Shown one piece after another: positions 23,401 to 31,108 of a stretch of DNA of 64,000 nt. Under the pieces are notes generated by a model. It was not told the DNA's origin and ran no database searches. It saw nothing but the letters and a program-made list of their open reading frames with translations. Within the stretch, counting starts at the first letter, position 1; every line of letters starts with the position of its first letter. Both the position numbers and the translations under genes were made by a program. The stretch is from Pelodera strongyloides (taxonomy: Eukaryota > Nematoda > Chromadorea > Rhabditida > Rhabditidae). Where the stretch lies: positions 124,001-188,000 of the forward strand of contig JAANDG010000051.1 in the NCBI GenBank assembly GCA_036852015.1. Reading direction: 5' to 3'.

Positions 23401-26400
23401 AGACCCGCTTGATGCAGGGCCTCAATCTGGACGCATTCGTTGTTTGAGAGATGCTTACCACTTGACAATGGCTCACATTATCACTAATACCCATGACAAT
23501 TGCAATTTATCCATTTCAGAACAATTATAATAAAATAAATTAATAATACAATTAACTAAAGTGGGTGCCTACAAACTTTTGAAACAGTTGTTTTTCGGTT
23601 TGAATGTCGCAAAATACTGAAAATTTCGAATATTTTTATAATTTTCATTGTCCTCGGGTTTTTCGCCATGGTCGATTTAGTGGTGTTAAAATTTGTTCAA
23701 AAAATTTTGGTCCAAAATATTTATCGTTAAATTTGGGGGTGCCTACATACTTATGCGACGCATGTATGTCATTGCGTAAGTATAAGTGGAACTGTAGCCA
23801 CTGTTTGGTTTATTGTATTAGGCACCATAATTGGTGTCGTAACTACCGCGAACGATATATTTGTTGCCGGTAACAATAGTGTGTATGTTAGTGTTAGCTC
23901 ACAGGTAAACAGCCAAAGAAAAGAAAAGATTTTCTCGGTCAGCTTGGTGGCCTTACTGTAATTAGTTTATTACGGCAGTACTAATGGAGTACGGTGATAG
24001 TACCAATGTCACTGGTTGGGAGCGAACCTGTGACCTCTCGCTTGTTAGGCCAGCGCTCTCCCGCTGAGCCACCGAGCCACACTATCATTAATTTAGTGTG
24101 GTAATTATTTGAATCGTTTGGTTCACTTTTAATTGCCCGTATAATTGCAAATAATTACCCAAAACTTATCAATTACTTTAGACAGGAACAAAAGCTTGAT
24201 GAGTTGCCGGCCACCACACACTTGGAGCACTTGTGCCGTTTGGACATCAAGGAGGCTCCGCATCTCGTCAGAAAGACTGGAATCATTTGCACGATTGGTG
24301 AGTTGGCCGGGTGGCGAGGTCTTGACTAGGAGATAGGGATCGAGGGTTCGAGTCACTGTCGCGACGTTGTGCGAAATTTTTTCTTTGTAGAAAACAGTTT
24401 AGTAGAGTAGTTCAACTAAGCGGTCGGCTACACTTGTGTAGTTAGGACGTCAGGGCGCGTTCAGAGGCCGTATTCACCAGCACGAAGGGAGCCCTCCCTG
24501 GCCTACCCAAGGAGCTAAAGAGTGCGTAGAGAGTGCGAGAGCAGAGGAGATTCAGAGCGCTGGTGTGAAACGAGATATAGAGTGCTAGAAGTTACCTAAG
24601 GGCGTCAAATTACCTGCATATAGTATCACTGTTCTCTTTAGGTCCCGCCTGCCGTGCTGTGGAGAAACTGCAGGAGATGATCCTCAACGGAATGAACATT
24701 GCAAGAATGAACTTCTCGCATGGCTCACATGAGGTTTGTTATATTTTGATTGAGCTGTTTTAATTAAAAGAGGAAGGTTTGAATGGATAAACATTACGTT
24801 TATACCAGGACGGGTTCTTCTTCATGCATGGCTGAACTTCCGCATGCATGCGGTCATTTAAGACAAAAAGCATGCATGCTTTTTCAGTTTTGGCAACTGC
24901 ATGCAAGCGGATTGGATTCGGCGTGCATGCTTTTTAAATGACTGCATGCATGCCAAGTGTGACCGAATGCGTAGTTATTTGACTGAGTGAGAATCGACCA
25001 GATTCTTATAGTACGATCCATACCATGTACTGCAAGTGTGTTCTAAATAATCATAAAATACAGTGTCAGTGGTGTAGGAAAAGCTATGAATGATCAGGGG
25101 ATACTGTAGGTCTGTGATTGGTCAGTGAAGTATACGGTAGCTTAACATTAATAGTTTACAGTACCACTCGGAGACGATCGCCAGTGTGCGTGCCGCCTGT
25201 GATTCTTTCTCCACCCCTCGCCTGGTGGCCATCGCCCTGGACACCAAGGGACCCGAGATCAGAACTGGACTCTTGTCTGGAGGAGCCTCTGCCGAGGTAA
25301 GTGTGGACGAGTGGATAGCGCTCTTGTATTCGAACCATCCGTCCAGGGTTCGATTCCCCCGAGTTACAACACACATCATGCAGACAGTCTCCCCCACACA
25401 AAGGGGTACATAAATATGCATACAGCACATAAGAATGCAATTGACAAAACCACGTGCCATAGCGCTTTAATGATATGCTTTATTTTTATAGTTGGAGCTT
25501 GTGCGTGGAGCCTCTATCCGTTTGACTACCGATCCAAAGTTTGAAACTTCGGGAACTGCGATCAACTTGTACGTCGATTACACGAATATTGCCAAGGTTT
25601 GTTGTCACCTGGATGATTATTACCGTGGATATCAGTTTTTCACTATCGGCGTAAAATGTCTAAAAAAACTAGAGGTCTCTTATCTCCTATCTTTTATGAA
25701 ACCTGCATGGCAACCTAAATAGAAAATATGTGCTGAGGCCGTATTCACCAACTCTCAGGGAGCCCTCCCTGGCCTCCACAGGGAGCGAAGGAGTTTTTTT
25801 TTTTCAGAGCAGAAAAGATTCAGAGCGCTCATGTGCCTATGGAGGGCTCCCTGTATGTTGGTGAATACGGCCCCTGGTCTAATTTTACTTGATGTTTCTG
25901 CTGCAAACACAAGAGCAAACTGATGTATTTGCTGGGTACTATTTTAACCGCGCGAAACGTCTGTATAGGATTCCTGTTAGTCTGTCTGGAACGCGCTAGG
26001 GACGCATGAACGGCGTAGAATTCCAGTTAACACATCGCCGCCCGTACCATAACTGACAATTGCGAGATCAGTGCGCAAGCTGTGCGTAAGCAGTGCACTG
26101 TGCGTAAGCTTATTATATTTCGATATATTTCGACATATTGATTAACGTTGTTTGTGTTCAGGTCGTTCAGCCGGGATCACGCATTTTTATCGACGACGGA
26201 CTTCTGTCATTGATTGTTGATGAGGTATTGGTTTTTTTATGGTTTTTTTAGGGTGTCAGATGAGAGAGAGAGAAGCAAGATAGAGAGAGAGAGAGAGACA
26301 GAGAGAGAAACTGAAAGAGAGGGAGAGAAGAGAGGAGGAAGGAAGAGAAAAGAGTGAAAATTATGGAGAGAGAAAGAGAGGGAAGTAGATAATCGAGCTA

Positions 26401-29292
26401 GTATCTTACCTAATATATTCAGGTGCAAGAGAGTGCCGTGGTGTGCACTGTGGAGAATGGTGGTATGCTGGGAAGTAGAAAGGGTGTCAACCTGCCCGGT
26501 ACCATTGTGGATCTGCCCGCTGTCTCCGAGAAGGATATCAAGGTAGGGGAGGTTGAAATAACAGTAAGTCGGGTAGATGCGCCGCATGAGGCAACCCGCC
26601 CCTCTGTGTGTAACCCGGAGCTAGGGACAATCAGTATTGGTTGCGTGGAAAAGTGTGCGTGTAGCTCAACCGGTGAGTGCTTGCTAGCCATGCAAGTGAC
26701 GCGGGTTCGAATCTGCTCCACGCCAAGTTTTTTCACAATAGACCAGATTGTTGCCTAGGAGCCATGAGTATGAGGGCTAAGTTAACCATGTTGGCCGACC
26801 CAAGGTGAAGCTACATCTACACTGCTCATTGGGATACTGTACTGCGCTTTATTATTACGCCTTTGGCGCTAGTTGCCATACAATGATAGATTCTTAGTCT
26901 ATGAAGTCAACTGTACGGTAGCTACTTTGACGTATTACCGTAGCTTTTTTTGGCCACTAATTGAGCATGCAGTGTAGATGTATGCAGTGTAGATGTAGCC
27001 ATTTTTGCTGGCTTTATGCTTTACTATTCAATCGAGTACGAAGTTTTTTTTATTTCAGGATCTTCGTTTCGGAGTCGAGCAAAAGGTCGACATGATCTTT
27101 GCGTCGTTCATCAGAAATGCTGACGGAATCAAGACGATCCGTCAGGTAACGATTACATGTTATAGTAACCAATGTCTTGTATTCTCTGCGTCTCTCTTTC
27201 TCTCTTTCTCTCTTTCTCTCCCTCTCTCCTATCTCCCCAGCGCAAACACACAAAATCTCCAGGAAAATTCACAAGTGCGGTGCCGTCCCCACTTGGCGCC
27301 TGCGTTGCGCGCCGTGTTCAAGGGATGTGCATCCCCATTCAACTTCCAAGTGCGCCATAGGTGCGCCATGTCTTTGCCGCGGACCTCTTTCAGCCTTAGG
27401 TTCGTAACTCATCACATTCAGCCGTAATCCACCCTCAAGTCCATTTTATCCAGGTACTCGGCGAAGACGGCAAGGATATCAAGATCATCGCCAAGATTGA
27501 GAACCAAGAGGGAGTCGACAATGCTGACGAGATCATTGCTGTAGGCTTATTTTTATCAGGTTTATTCGGGCATTTGATATTGGGCCTTCTCCTAGTTGTG
27601 AGGAACTTACCGTTGTGTTCCAGTGCAGGGAGCGGTTACGGGTATTTGTGTTTAGGAATTAGGAGTTAACTACGCCACGGGACTTGTCCGATGTACCGTA
27701 TCTTGTTTTTGGACTATAGTAGCTACGCACTAGATTCCGACAGTTAAAGCAGGACGCAATTTGTTTTATCAGTTTACAACTTTTACCCTTTCAGGAGTCT
27801 GATGGTATCATGGTGGCCCGTGGAGACCTCGGCATCGAGATCCCCGCCGAGAAGGTGTTCCTGGCTCAGAAGATGCTCATCTCTAAGTGCAACAAGGCCG
27901 GAAAGCCGGTTATCTGCGCCACTCAGATGCTCGAGTCGATGGTGCATAAGCCGCGACCGACCAGAGCCGAGGGAAGGTGGGCAAGAATATATTTCACTTT
28001 AAAGGGAGAGGCACGCTTATACTGTGGGAAATTGCACTGTCCGCTACCGGTATTGAACTTGCGCGGCCGGGAAGCCCGCCGTGGTCACCTTATGGCTTGC
28101 AGTTCGTTGTTGCTTATCTTTATGGTCTACATAGTGTTGGGAAAACAACAAAAAAATTCGGATCACGCTCCAAAAAAACTCGGATCATGATCATCGAATA
28201 ATCCGAGTGAGTTCCGAGTCTTTTTGGAGCAGAATCCGATTTTTTTTGGAGTTTTCGGTTTCCTGTGTAGGGCACTGCTACTGTATGTTCGTCGCAATTA
28301 TGTTTATAATTATTATCGATTATTTTGTCTCGTTCAGTGACGTCGCCAACGCTGTTCTGGATGGTGCCGACTGTGTGATGTTGTCGGGAGAAACTGCCAA
28401 GGGAGACTACCCAATTGAGGCGCTCAAGATTATGCACTTCATTTGCAAAGTGAGAGCGAGCGAGAGGGGGAGAGGTCTGAGAAAGAGAGAGTTAGAGGGA
28501 GTAACATAGAGTTAGAATGAGAGAATTGTTCGAAACAGAAATATGTAGAAGAAGAGAGAGAGAGAGAGATGTTTGAGGGACGAGTGGGGTGGAAATCAGT
28601 TGGAGAGAGGGACGGAGCGAGAGACAGAAACAGGGAAAGAGAGATAGCTAACGATGTTGTATTTTCATAATTTCAGGAAGCCGAATCCGCTGTCTACCAC
28701 TCCAAGTTCTTCGAGGAACTGCTGCAGAACACTCCCAAGCCCACAGATATGACGCACACGATTGCCATCGCCGCAACTTCTGCTGCGGTCAGCTGCCACG
28801 CGTCGGCCATTCTGTTGATCACGACCACTGGAAGGTGAGGTTGTAAGCAGTAAGCCTAAGCCTAACTGTAAGCCTAAGCTTTGGAACTTGGAACCAATAA
28901 TCAAGAGGGACGGTGGTTCATTTTCCATTATATTTACTGGACATAACGTTGTTATCCATTAAGTTTTTAGTCATGACACTGTTTAATTAGAAACTTACAG
29001 TAATCTGGGGCATTAATTGCTTGATATTACAATAGTAACCCAATTGCTTCGTTGAAGATGGTACTCAAGATATTGATTGATTAATACTTGCTTGAATTAT
29101 CGATCACTGTTTAGATCCGCCATCCTGTGCTCCCGCTACAAGCCCCCAGTACCAATTCTGACAATCTGCCGTAGTGCTAATGCCGCTCGATCACTTCATC
29201 TGTACAGGTAAGACGGTCGATCTCACGTACAGGAGCTTTTGCCTCTCTCCATCTCTCGGACTCTCCTCTTCTCTCTCTTTCTCTCTCTCTCA

Positions 29293-29338
<46 letters not shown>

Positions 29339-30182
29339 AACTCCCTTTCTCTTTCTCTCTCTCAACTCTCTCTCTCTGTTTCTCTCTCTCCCTCTCTCTG
29401 TCTCTCTCTCGCTATACTAATGTGCACTGGTCTGGTCTGAAGAGTATTCCCTAACTATCCCTATTTACAGAGGTGTCTTCCCACTGCACTACACCAAGGA
29501 GCGCAACACGGACTGGCCCACTGATGTCGACAACAGAATCAACTTTGGAATGGAGGTGAGATTGCAGTTTAAGGACTCTTGCTCTTGTGCGGCGCACCAC
29601 GTATCCTAAGCGGCGAACATCTCGCGTTTGTGTGCGTCGCCCGTCAGCTCTTCGCGTTAGTTCGGCCCCTTTGACCTGCCTCAACTGATGTGCGATCACT
29701 AACACATTCACTCGTTGACCCTGTTTCCTAAGGATTGATGGCATTGCATTGATACTTATTCTTTACTAACTTGATACTAATCCTTTGCTCTTTAGATTGG
29801 AAAGGAGCGTGGCTTCATCCACAAGGGCGATTTCCTGGTTGTGATCACTGGATGGCGACAGGGTGAGTGCAAATAAATAATACGACATTGACGCTTATGG
29901 TACGGTATCGTATCGGTCACGGGCGTTGCGTGCGAGCTACAGTAGTCTCGGTATATGATAAAATGATCATGATCAAATAAGATCACCGGCCATGTGGTGG
30001 CCAGTTGCTGCCCGCTTTCCATAAAACTTGGTCATTACGAGGTGGCCAGACCAAATGGTTTGGTCCGCGGAAAATCCGCGAACCGTCACAAAATGGTTCC
30101 CTATATTTTCTATGATTATCATTTCAATGTAATTTCAGGCGCCGGCTACACCAACACTCTTCGCATCATCACGGCCAACTAA
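11944..30182 (+). CDS. pyk-1: Pyruvate kinase, full locus including alternative first exons
   Basis: The isoform with the clearest start (19980) has 16 coding exons: 19980-20044, 24182-24297, 24642-24733, 25162-25296, 25492-25596, 26162-26224, 26423-26542, 27059-27145, 27454-27540, 27795-27976, 28338-28449, 28677-28834, 29115-29207, 29471-29555, 29796-29862, 30139-30182. That is 536 residues, normal for a pyruvate kinase. The enzyme converts phosphoenolpyruvate and ADP to pyruvate and ATP in the cytosol. Motifs: [43 protein letters not shown] (catalytic lysine and metal-binding glutamate), [12 protein letters not shown] (metal-binding aspartate), [10 protein letters not shown], and TTTGRSA plus GWRQGAGYTN at the effector-site end. 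Other candidate first exons (11944, 13191, 14395, 15333) are listed separately. All phases agree from 24182 to the stop. Confidence 0.96.
12500..12552 (+). repeat. CT microsatellite
   Basis: Almost pure CT repeat with a few interruptions. A second CT-rich block lies at 13020-13108. Confidence 0.9.
13191..13256 (+). CDS. Candidate 66-base alternative exon, copy A
   Basis: Bounded by ttttacag and gtatgg, open in phase 0, 22 residues starting [10 protein letters not shown]. It has the same length, first two residues, phase and donor hexamer as 14395-14460. A shorter reading ending at a donor just after 13233 is also possible. Confidence 0.35.
14326..14346 (+). repeat. Interstitial TTAGGC telomere-type repeat
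   Basis: GCTTAGGCTTAGGCTTAGG, three units of the nematode telomere hexamer, followed by degenerate inverted units (GCCTGAGCC, GCCTAAG). Confidence 0.8.
14395..14460 (+). CDS. Candidate 66-base alternative exon, copy B
   Basis: Bounded by atttcag and gtatgg, open in phase 0, 22 residues [16 protein letters not shown] and onward, amphipathic. The minus-strand open frame here lacks splice signals. If the acceptor four bases inside the 24182 exon is used (acag then GAACAA), this exon joins pyruvate kinase in frame. Confidence 0.5.
15333..15387 (+). CDS. Candidate alternative first exon of pyruvate kinase ([13 protein letters not shown])
   Basis: ATG at 15350 is followed by [11 protein letters not shown] and AA before a gtttgt donor. 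It ends in phase 2, exactly like the first exon at 19980, and gives ...[12 protein letters not shown] when joined to 24182. An acceptor (attccag) precedes it at 15332, so it may also be reached from an upstream exon. Confidence 0.55.
16634..16656 (+). repeat. Interstitial TTAGGC telomere-type repeat
   Basis: Three complete units plus a degenerate one in the long pyruvate kinase upstream region. Confidence 0.85.
17961..17988 (-). repeat. Interstitial TTAGGC telomere-type repeat, 4.7 units
   Basis: GCCTAA repeated four times plus GCCT. It is flanked to 18120 by degenerate CTAAGTCT/CCTAA-type words. Confidence 0.9.
18293..18425 (+). repeat. GA microsatellite
   Basis: GA-rich tract, purest at 18308-18340. 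Confidence 0.9.
19980..20044 (+). CDS. Proximal first exon of pyruvate kinase
   Basis: ATG at 19980 begins [20 protein letters not shown]. The donor is gtatgt. It ends in phase 2 and fits the exon at 24182, where the acceptor is tttag followed by A and CAG. Confidence 0.75.
20430..20530 (+). repeat. CT microsatellite in the first intron of pyruvate kinase
   Basis: A pure CT run at about 20435-20471, then a second CT-rich block to 20530. Confidence 0.9.
20970..21160. repeat. MITE-like element, CGGCCGGT family
   Basis: The left end is AAGCGAAATATCGGCCGGTT then TTTGAAACGCATCC. The right end is CGATGCGTTTCAAAGACTGG then TCAGTATTTCGC, an inverted copy. It lies in pyruvate kinase intron 1. Confidence 0.75.
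21946..22089. repeat. Palindromic MITE-like element, GAGGCCGTATTCACC family
   Basis: The two ends are inverted copies: GAGGCCGTAGTCACCAACAC and GTGTTGGTGAATACGGCTTC. The full-length interior resembles 592-710 and 25735-25872. Confidence 0.85.
22159..23764 (-). mobile_element. Tc1/mariner-family transposon, degraded
   Basis: The element is 1606 bp with inverted terminal repeats of about 200 bp (22159-22359 and 23565-23764), flanked by TA on both sides (22157-22158, 23765-23766). Each repeat has an outer GTATGTAGGCACC-type word and an inner TTTGTAGGCAC word, an IR/DR arrangement known from several Tc1-like elements. The minus strand encodes a broken DD34E transposase. It sits in the first intron of pyruvate kinase, so the host gene is probably not disrupted. 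Confidence 0.93.
22418..23451 (-). pseudogene. Tc1-like transposase pseudogene
   Basis: Reading down the minus strand: a paired-like helix-turn-helix start ([19 protein letters not shown], then a TAA stop), [12 protein letters not shown] with the GRP linker, a [13 protein letters not shown] second helix region, then a frame change before [11 protein letters not shown]. An intron-like gap follows (22977-23052, gtaatt...tttag on the minus strand) and leads into [12 protein letters not shown] with the first catalytic D. Next come the second D in LQQDNA, another frame change and small deletion, and the E in [10 protein letters not shown]. One nonsense codon and two frame changes mean it cannot encode an active enzyme as it stands. 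The intron position before the FSDE motif matches Tc1-like genes of nematodes as I know them. Confidence 0.88.
24008..24081 (-). pseudogene. tRNA-like sequence (tRNA-Val-like, AAC loop)
   Basis: The minus strand gives TGGCTCAGCGGGAGAGCGC (A-box and D-arm), an anticodon-like arm with loop CTAACAA, and a B-box-like GGTTCGCTCCC. The T-stem pairs poorly and the acceptor ends do not match, so this is a pseudogene or a SINE head, not a working tRNA. Confidence 0.55.
24302..24366 (+). pseudogene. tRNA-like sequence at a pyruvate kinase splice donor (Leu/Ser-like)
   Basis: Directly after the donor of exon 24182-24297 comes GAGTTGGCCGGGTGGCGAGG, like the 5' end of class II tRNAs, with A-box TGGCCGGGTGG. 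The B-box-like GGTTCGAGTCA follows at 24345-24355. The stems are degenerate. It may be a SINE head or a dead tRNA copy that now supplies the intron start. Confidence 0.5.
24464..24562. repeat. Partial palindromic element, GAGGCCGTATTCACC family
   Basis: It starts GAGGCCGTATTCACCAGCAC and keeps the AGAGTGCGAGAGCAG interior, but the second inverted end is missing after 24562. Confidence 0.75.
24838..24955. repeat. Inverted repeat with GCATGCATGC ends, pyruvate kinase intron
   Basis: GCATGCATGCGGTCATTTAA and AAAAAGCATGC on the left are mirrored by GCATGCTTTTTAAATGACTG then CATGCATGCC on the right. It is a small MITE-like hairpin. Confidence 0.7.
25301..25370 (+). pseudogene. tRNA-like sequence at a second pyruvate kinase splice donor
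   Basis: Four bases after the exon end at 25296 the sequence reads GTGTGGACGAGTGGATAGCGC, A-box TGGACGAGTGG, followed by a B-box GGTTCGATTCC in 25348-25358. The anticodon arm is not convincing. It may be a SINE head or pseudo-tRNA. Confidence 0.5.
25735..25872. repeat. Palindromic MITE-like element, GAGGCCGTATTCACC family
   Basis: Both inverted ends are present, GAGGCCGTATTCACCAACTC and TGTTGGTGAATACGGCCCC, with an interior T-run at 25794-25804. Located in a pyruvate kinase intron. Confidence 0.85.
26258..26395 (+). repeat. GA microsatellite, pyruvate kinase intron
   Basis: GA-rich tract filling most of the intron between exons 26162 and 26423. Confidence 0.9.
26648..26728 (+). pseudogene. 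tRNA-like sequence, pyruvate kinase intron
   Basis: GCGTGTAGCTCAACCGGTGA (A-box and D-arm) is followed by a CTTGC/GCAAG stem around loop TAGCCAT and by GGGTTCGAATCTGC (B-box). The loop lacks the invariant T at position 33, so it is not a functional tRNA. Confidence 0.55.
27188..27232 (+). repeat. CT microsatellite, pyruvate kinase intron
   Basis: TCTCTTTCTCTCTTTCTCTC-type tract just after the donor of exon 27059-27145. Confidence 0.85.
28145..28255. repeat. Inverted repeat in pyruvate kinase intron
   Basis: Arms TTCGGATCACGCTCC, AAAAAAACTCGGATC and, on the other side, GAGTCTTTTTGGAGCAGAATCC fold on each other around GATCATGATC. It is a short MITE-like hairpin. Confidence 0.6.
28450..28645 (+). 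repeat. GA-rich tract, pyruvate kinase intron
   Basis: Interrupted GA repeats occupy nearly the whole intron between exons 28338 and 28677. Confidence 0.85.
28850..28880 (-). repeat. Interstitial TTAGGC telomere-type repeat
   Basis: AAGCCTAAGCCTAACTGTAA then GCCTAAGC: about four units, one broken, just after an exon donor. Confidence 0.75.
29255..29412 (+). repeat. CT microsatellite, pyruvate kinase intron
   Basis: CT repeats with short CAAC interruptions fill most of the intron between exons 29115 and 29471. Confidence 0.9.
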
Positions 30183-30747
30183 TTGTATGTAGTTAGGATA
30201 ATTGCCAGTATTTATGCTAATTAGGTCAAAGCGGCAATTATAGTCTAATACGAGTTGTAGTTTGTTCTGGTTCTACCTTGTTGTTATTTTTGTTGCATGT
30301 TACCTTGCATGTTTCCCGGTATTATTATGTGACCTTCGTGAGAATGGTAGCTAGAGTTTTATTTTTTTTATATATATTTTTAGCTTAAGTCCTGTAGCAT
30401 ATTTGTAATAAGGTGTTTGCATTAGTTTCTCATAAGTATTACCATTTTAAATTGTTGACGTACTAGAACTGCTTTATAGTGTGAGTTAGCGGAGTTTCCT
30501 TCGTGAAGCTAGTCGGAAGTAATTTTATGATCTAGTTGCTAGTTACGTATACGACGTATCGTCGTGCATGCTCCACCCTTTTTCTAGCTCCGCCCATTGT
30601 ATTGGGATATTTGCATAAGATTGATTAATTTGCATAATTATTTTGACCGCTTTAAGTCCCGCCCCTTTTATGGGTTCTGTCAAGCATTGAACATTTATGT
30701 GAAGTTTAATATACATTGTTTTTTTTTGTGTAAACGAGAGTTGTTGG

Positions 30748-30753
30748 AATAAA
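30748..30753 (+). other. Putative polyadenylation signal of pyruvate kinase
   Basis: AATAAA 566 bases after the stop codon; no earlier canonical copy was noticed. Confidence 0.5.
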
Positions 30754-30805
30754 GATAGGTTTTTTTAATATGTGTTTATAGGCGTGTGATATTGTGAACC
30801 GCGGG

Positions 30806-31108
30806 GAAGTACCAGAACAAGCTGTATTCTAGTTTCGCTCGCTTCTGGCGCACGTGTGGCGATGTGGCCTAGTCTTCTCATTTTCAGCGGCGCTATATTC
30901 TCGCGAGGTCTCTGAGAATAATTACGCGAGAACCATGTGCATGTATGGCGCCGCGCAACCAGTCTCTAGTCCTGCATCAATTCTCGTCATCCAGACTACG
31001 TGCCAGCCAGTCCTTCTTCTTGCATCGCCTGACTTCACCAGTGAAGTACCAGAACAAGCTGTATTCTAGTTTCGCTCGCTTCTGGCGCACGTGTGGCGAT
31101 GTGGCCTA
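30806..31108 (+). repeat. 66 bp exact direct repeat, two copies
   Basis: 30806-30871 and 31043-31108 read identically, starting GAAGTACCAGAACAAGCTGT and ending GATGTGGCCTA, 237 bp apart start to start. The spacer contains no open frame of note. Confidence 0.95.
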
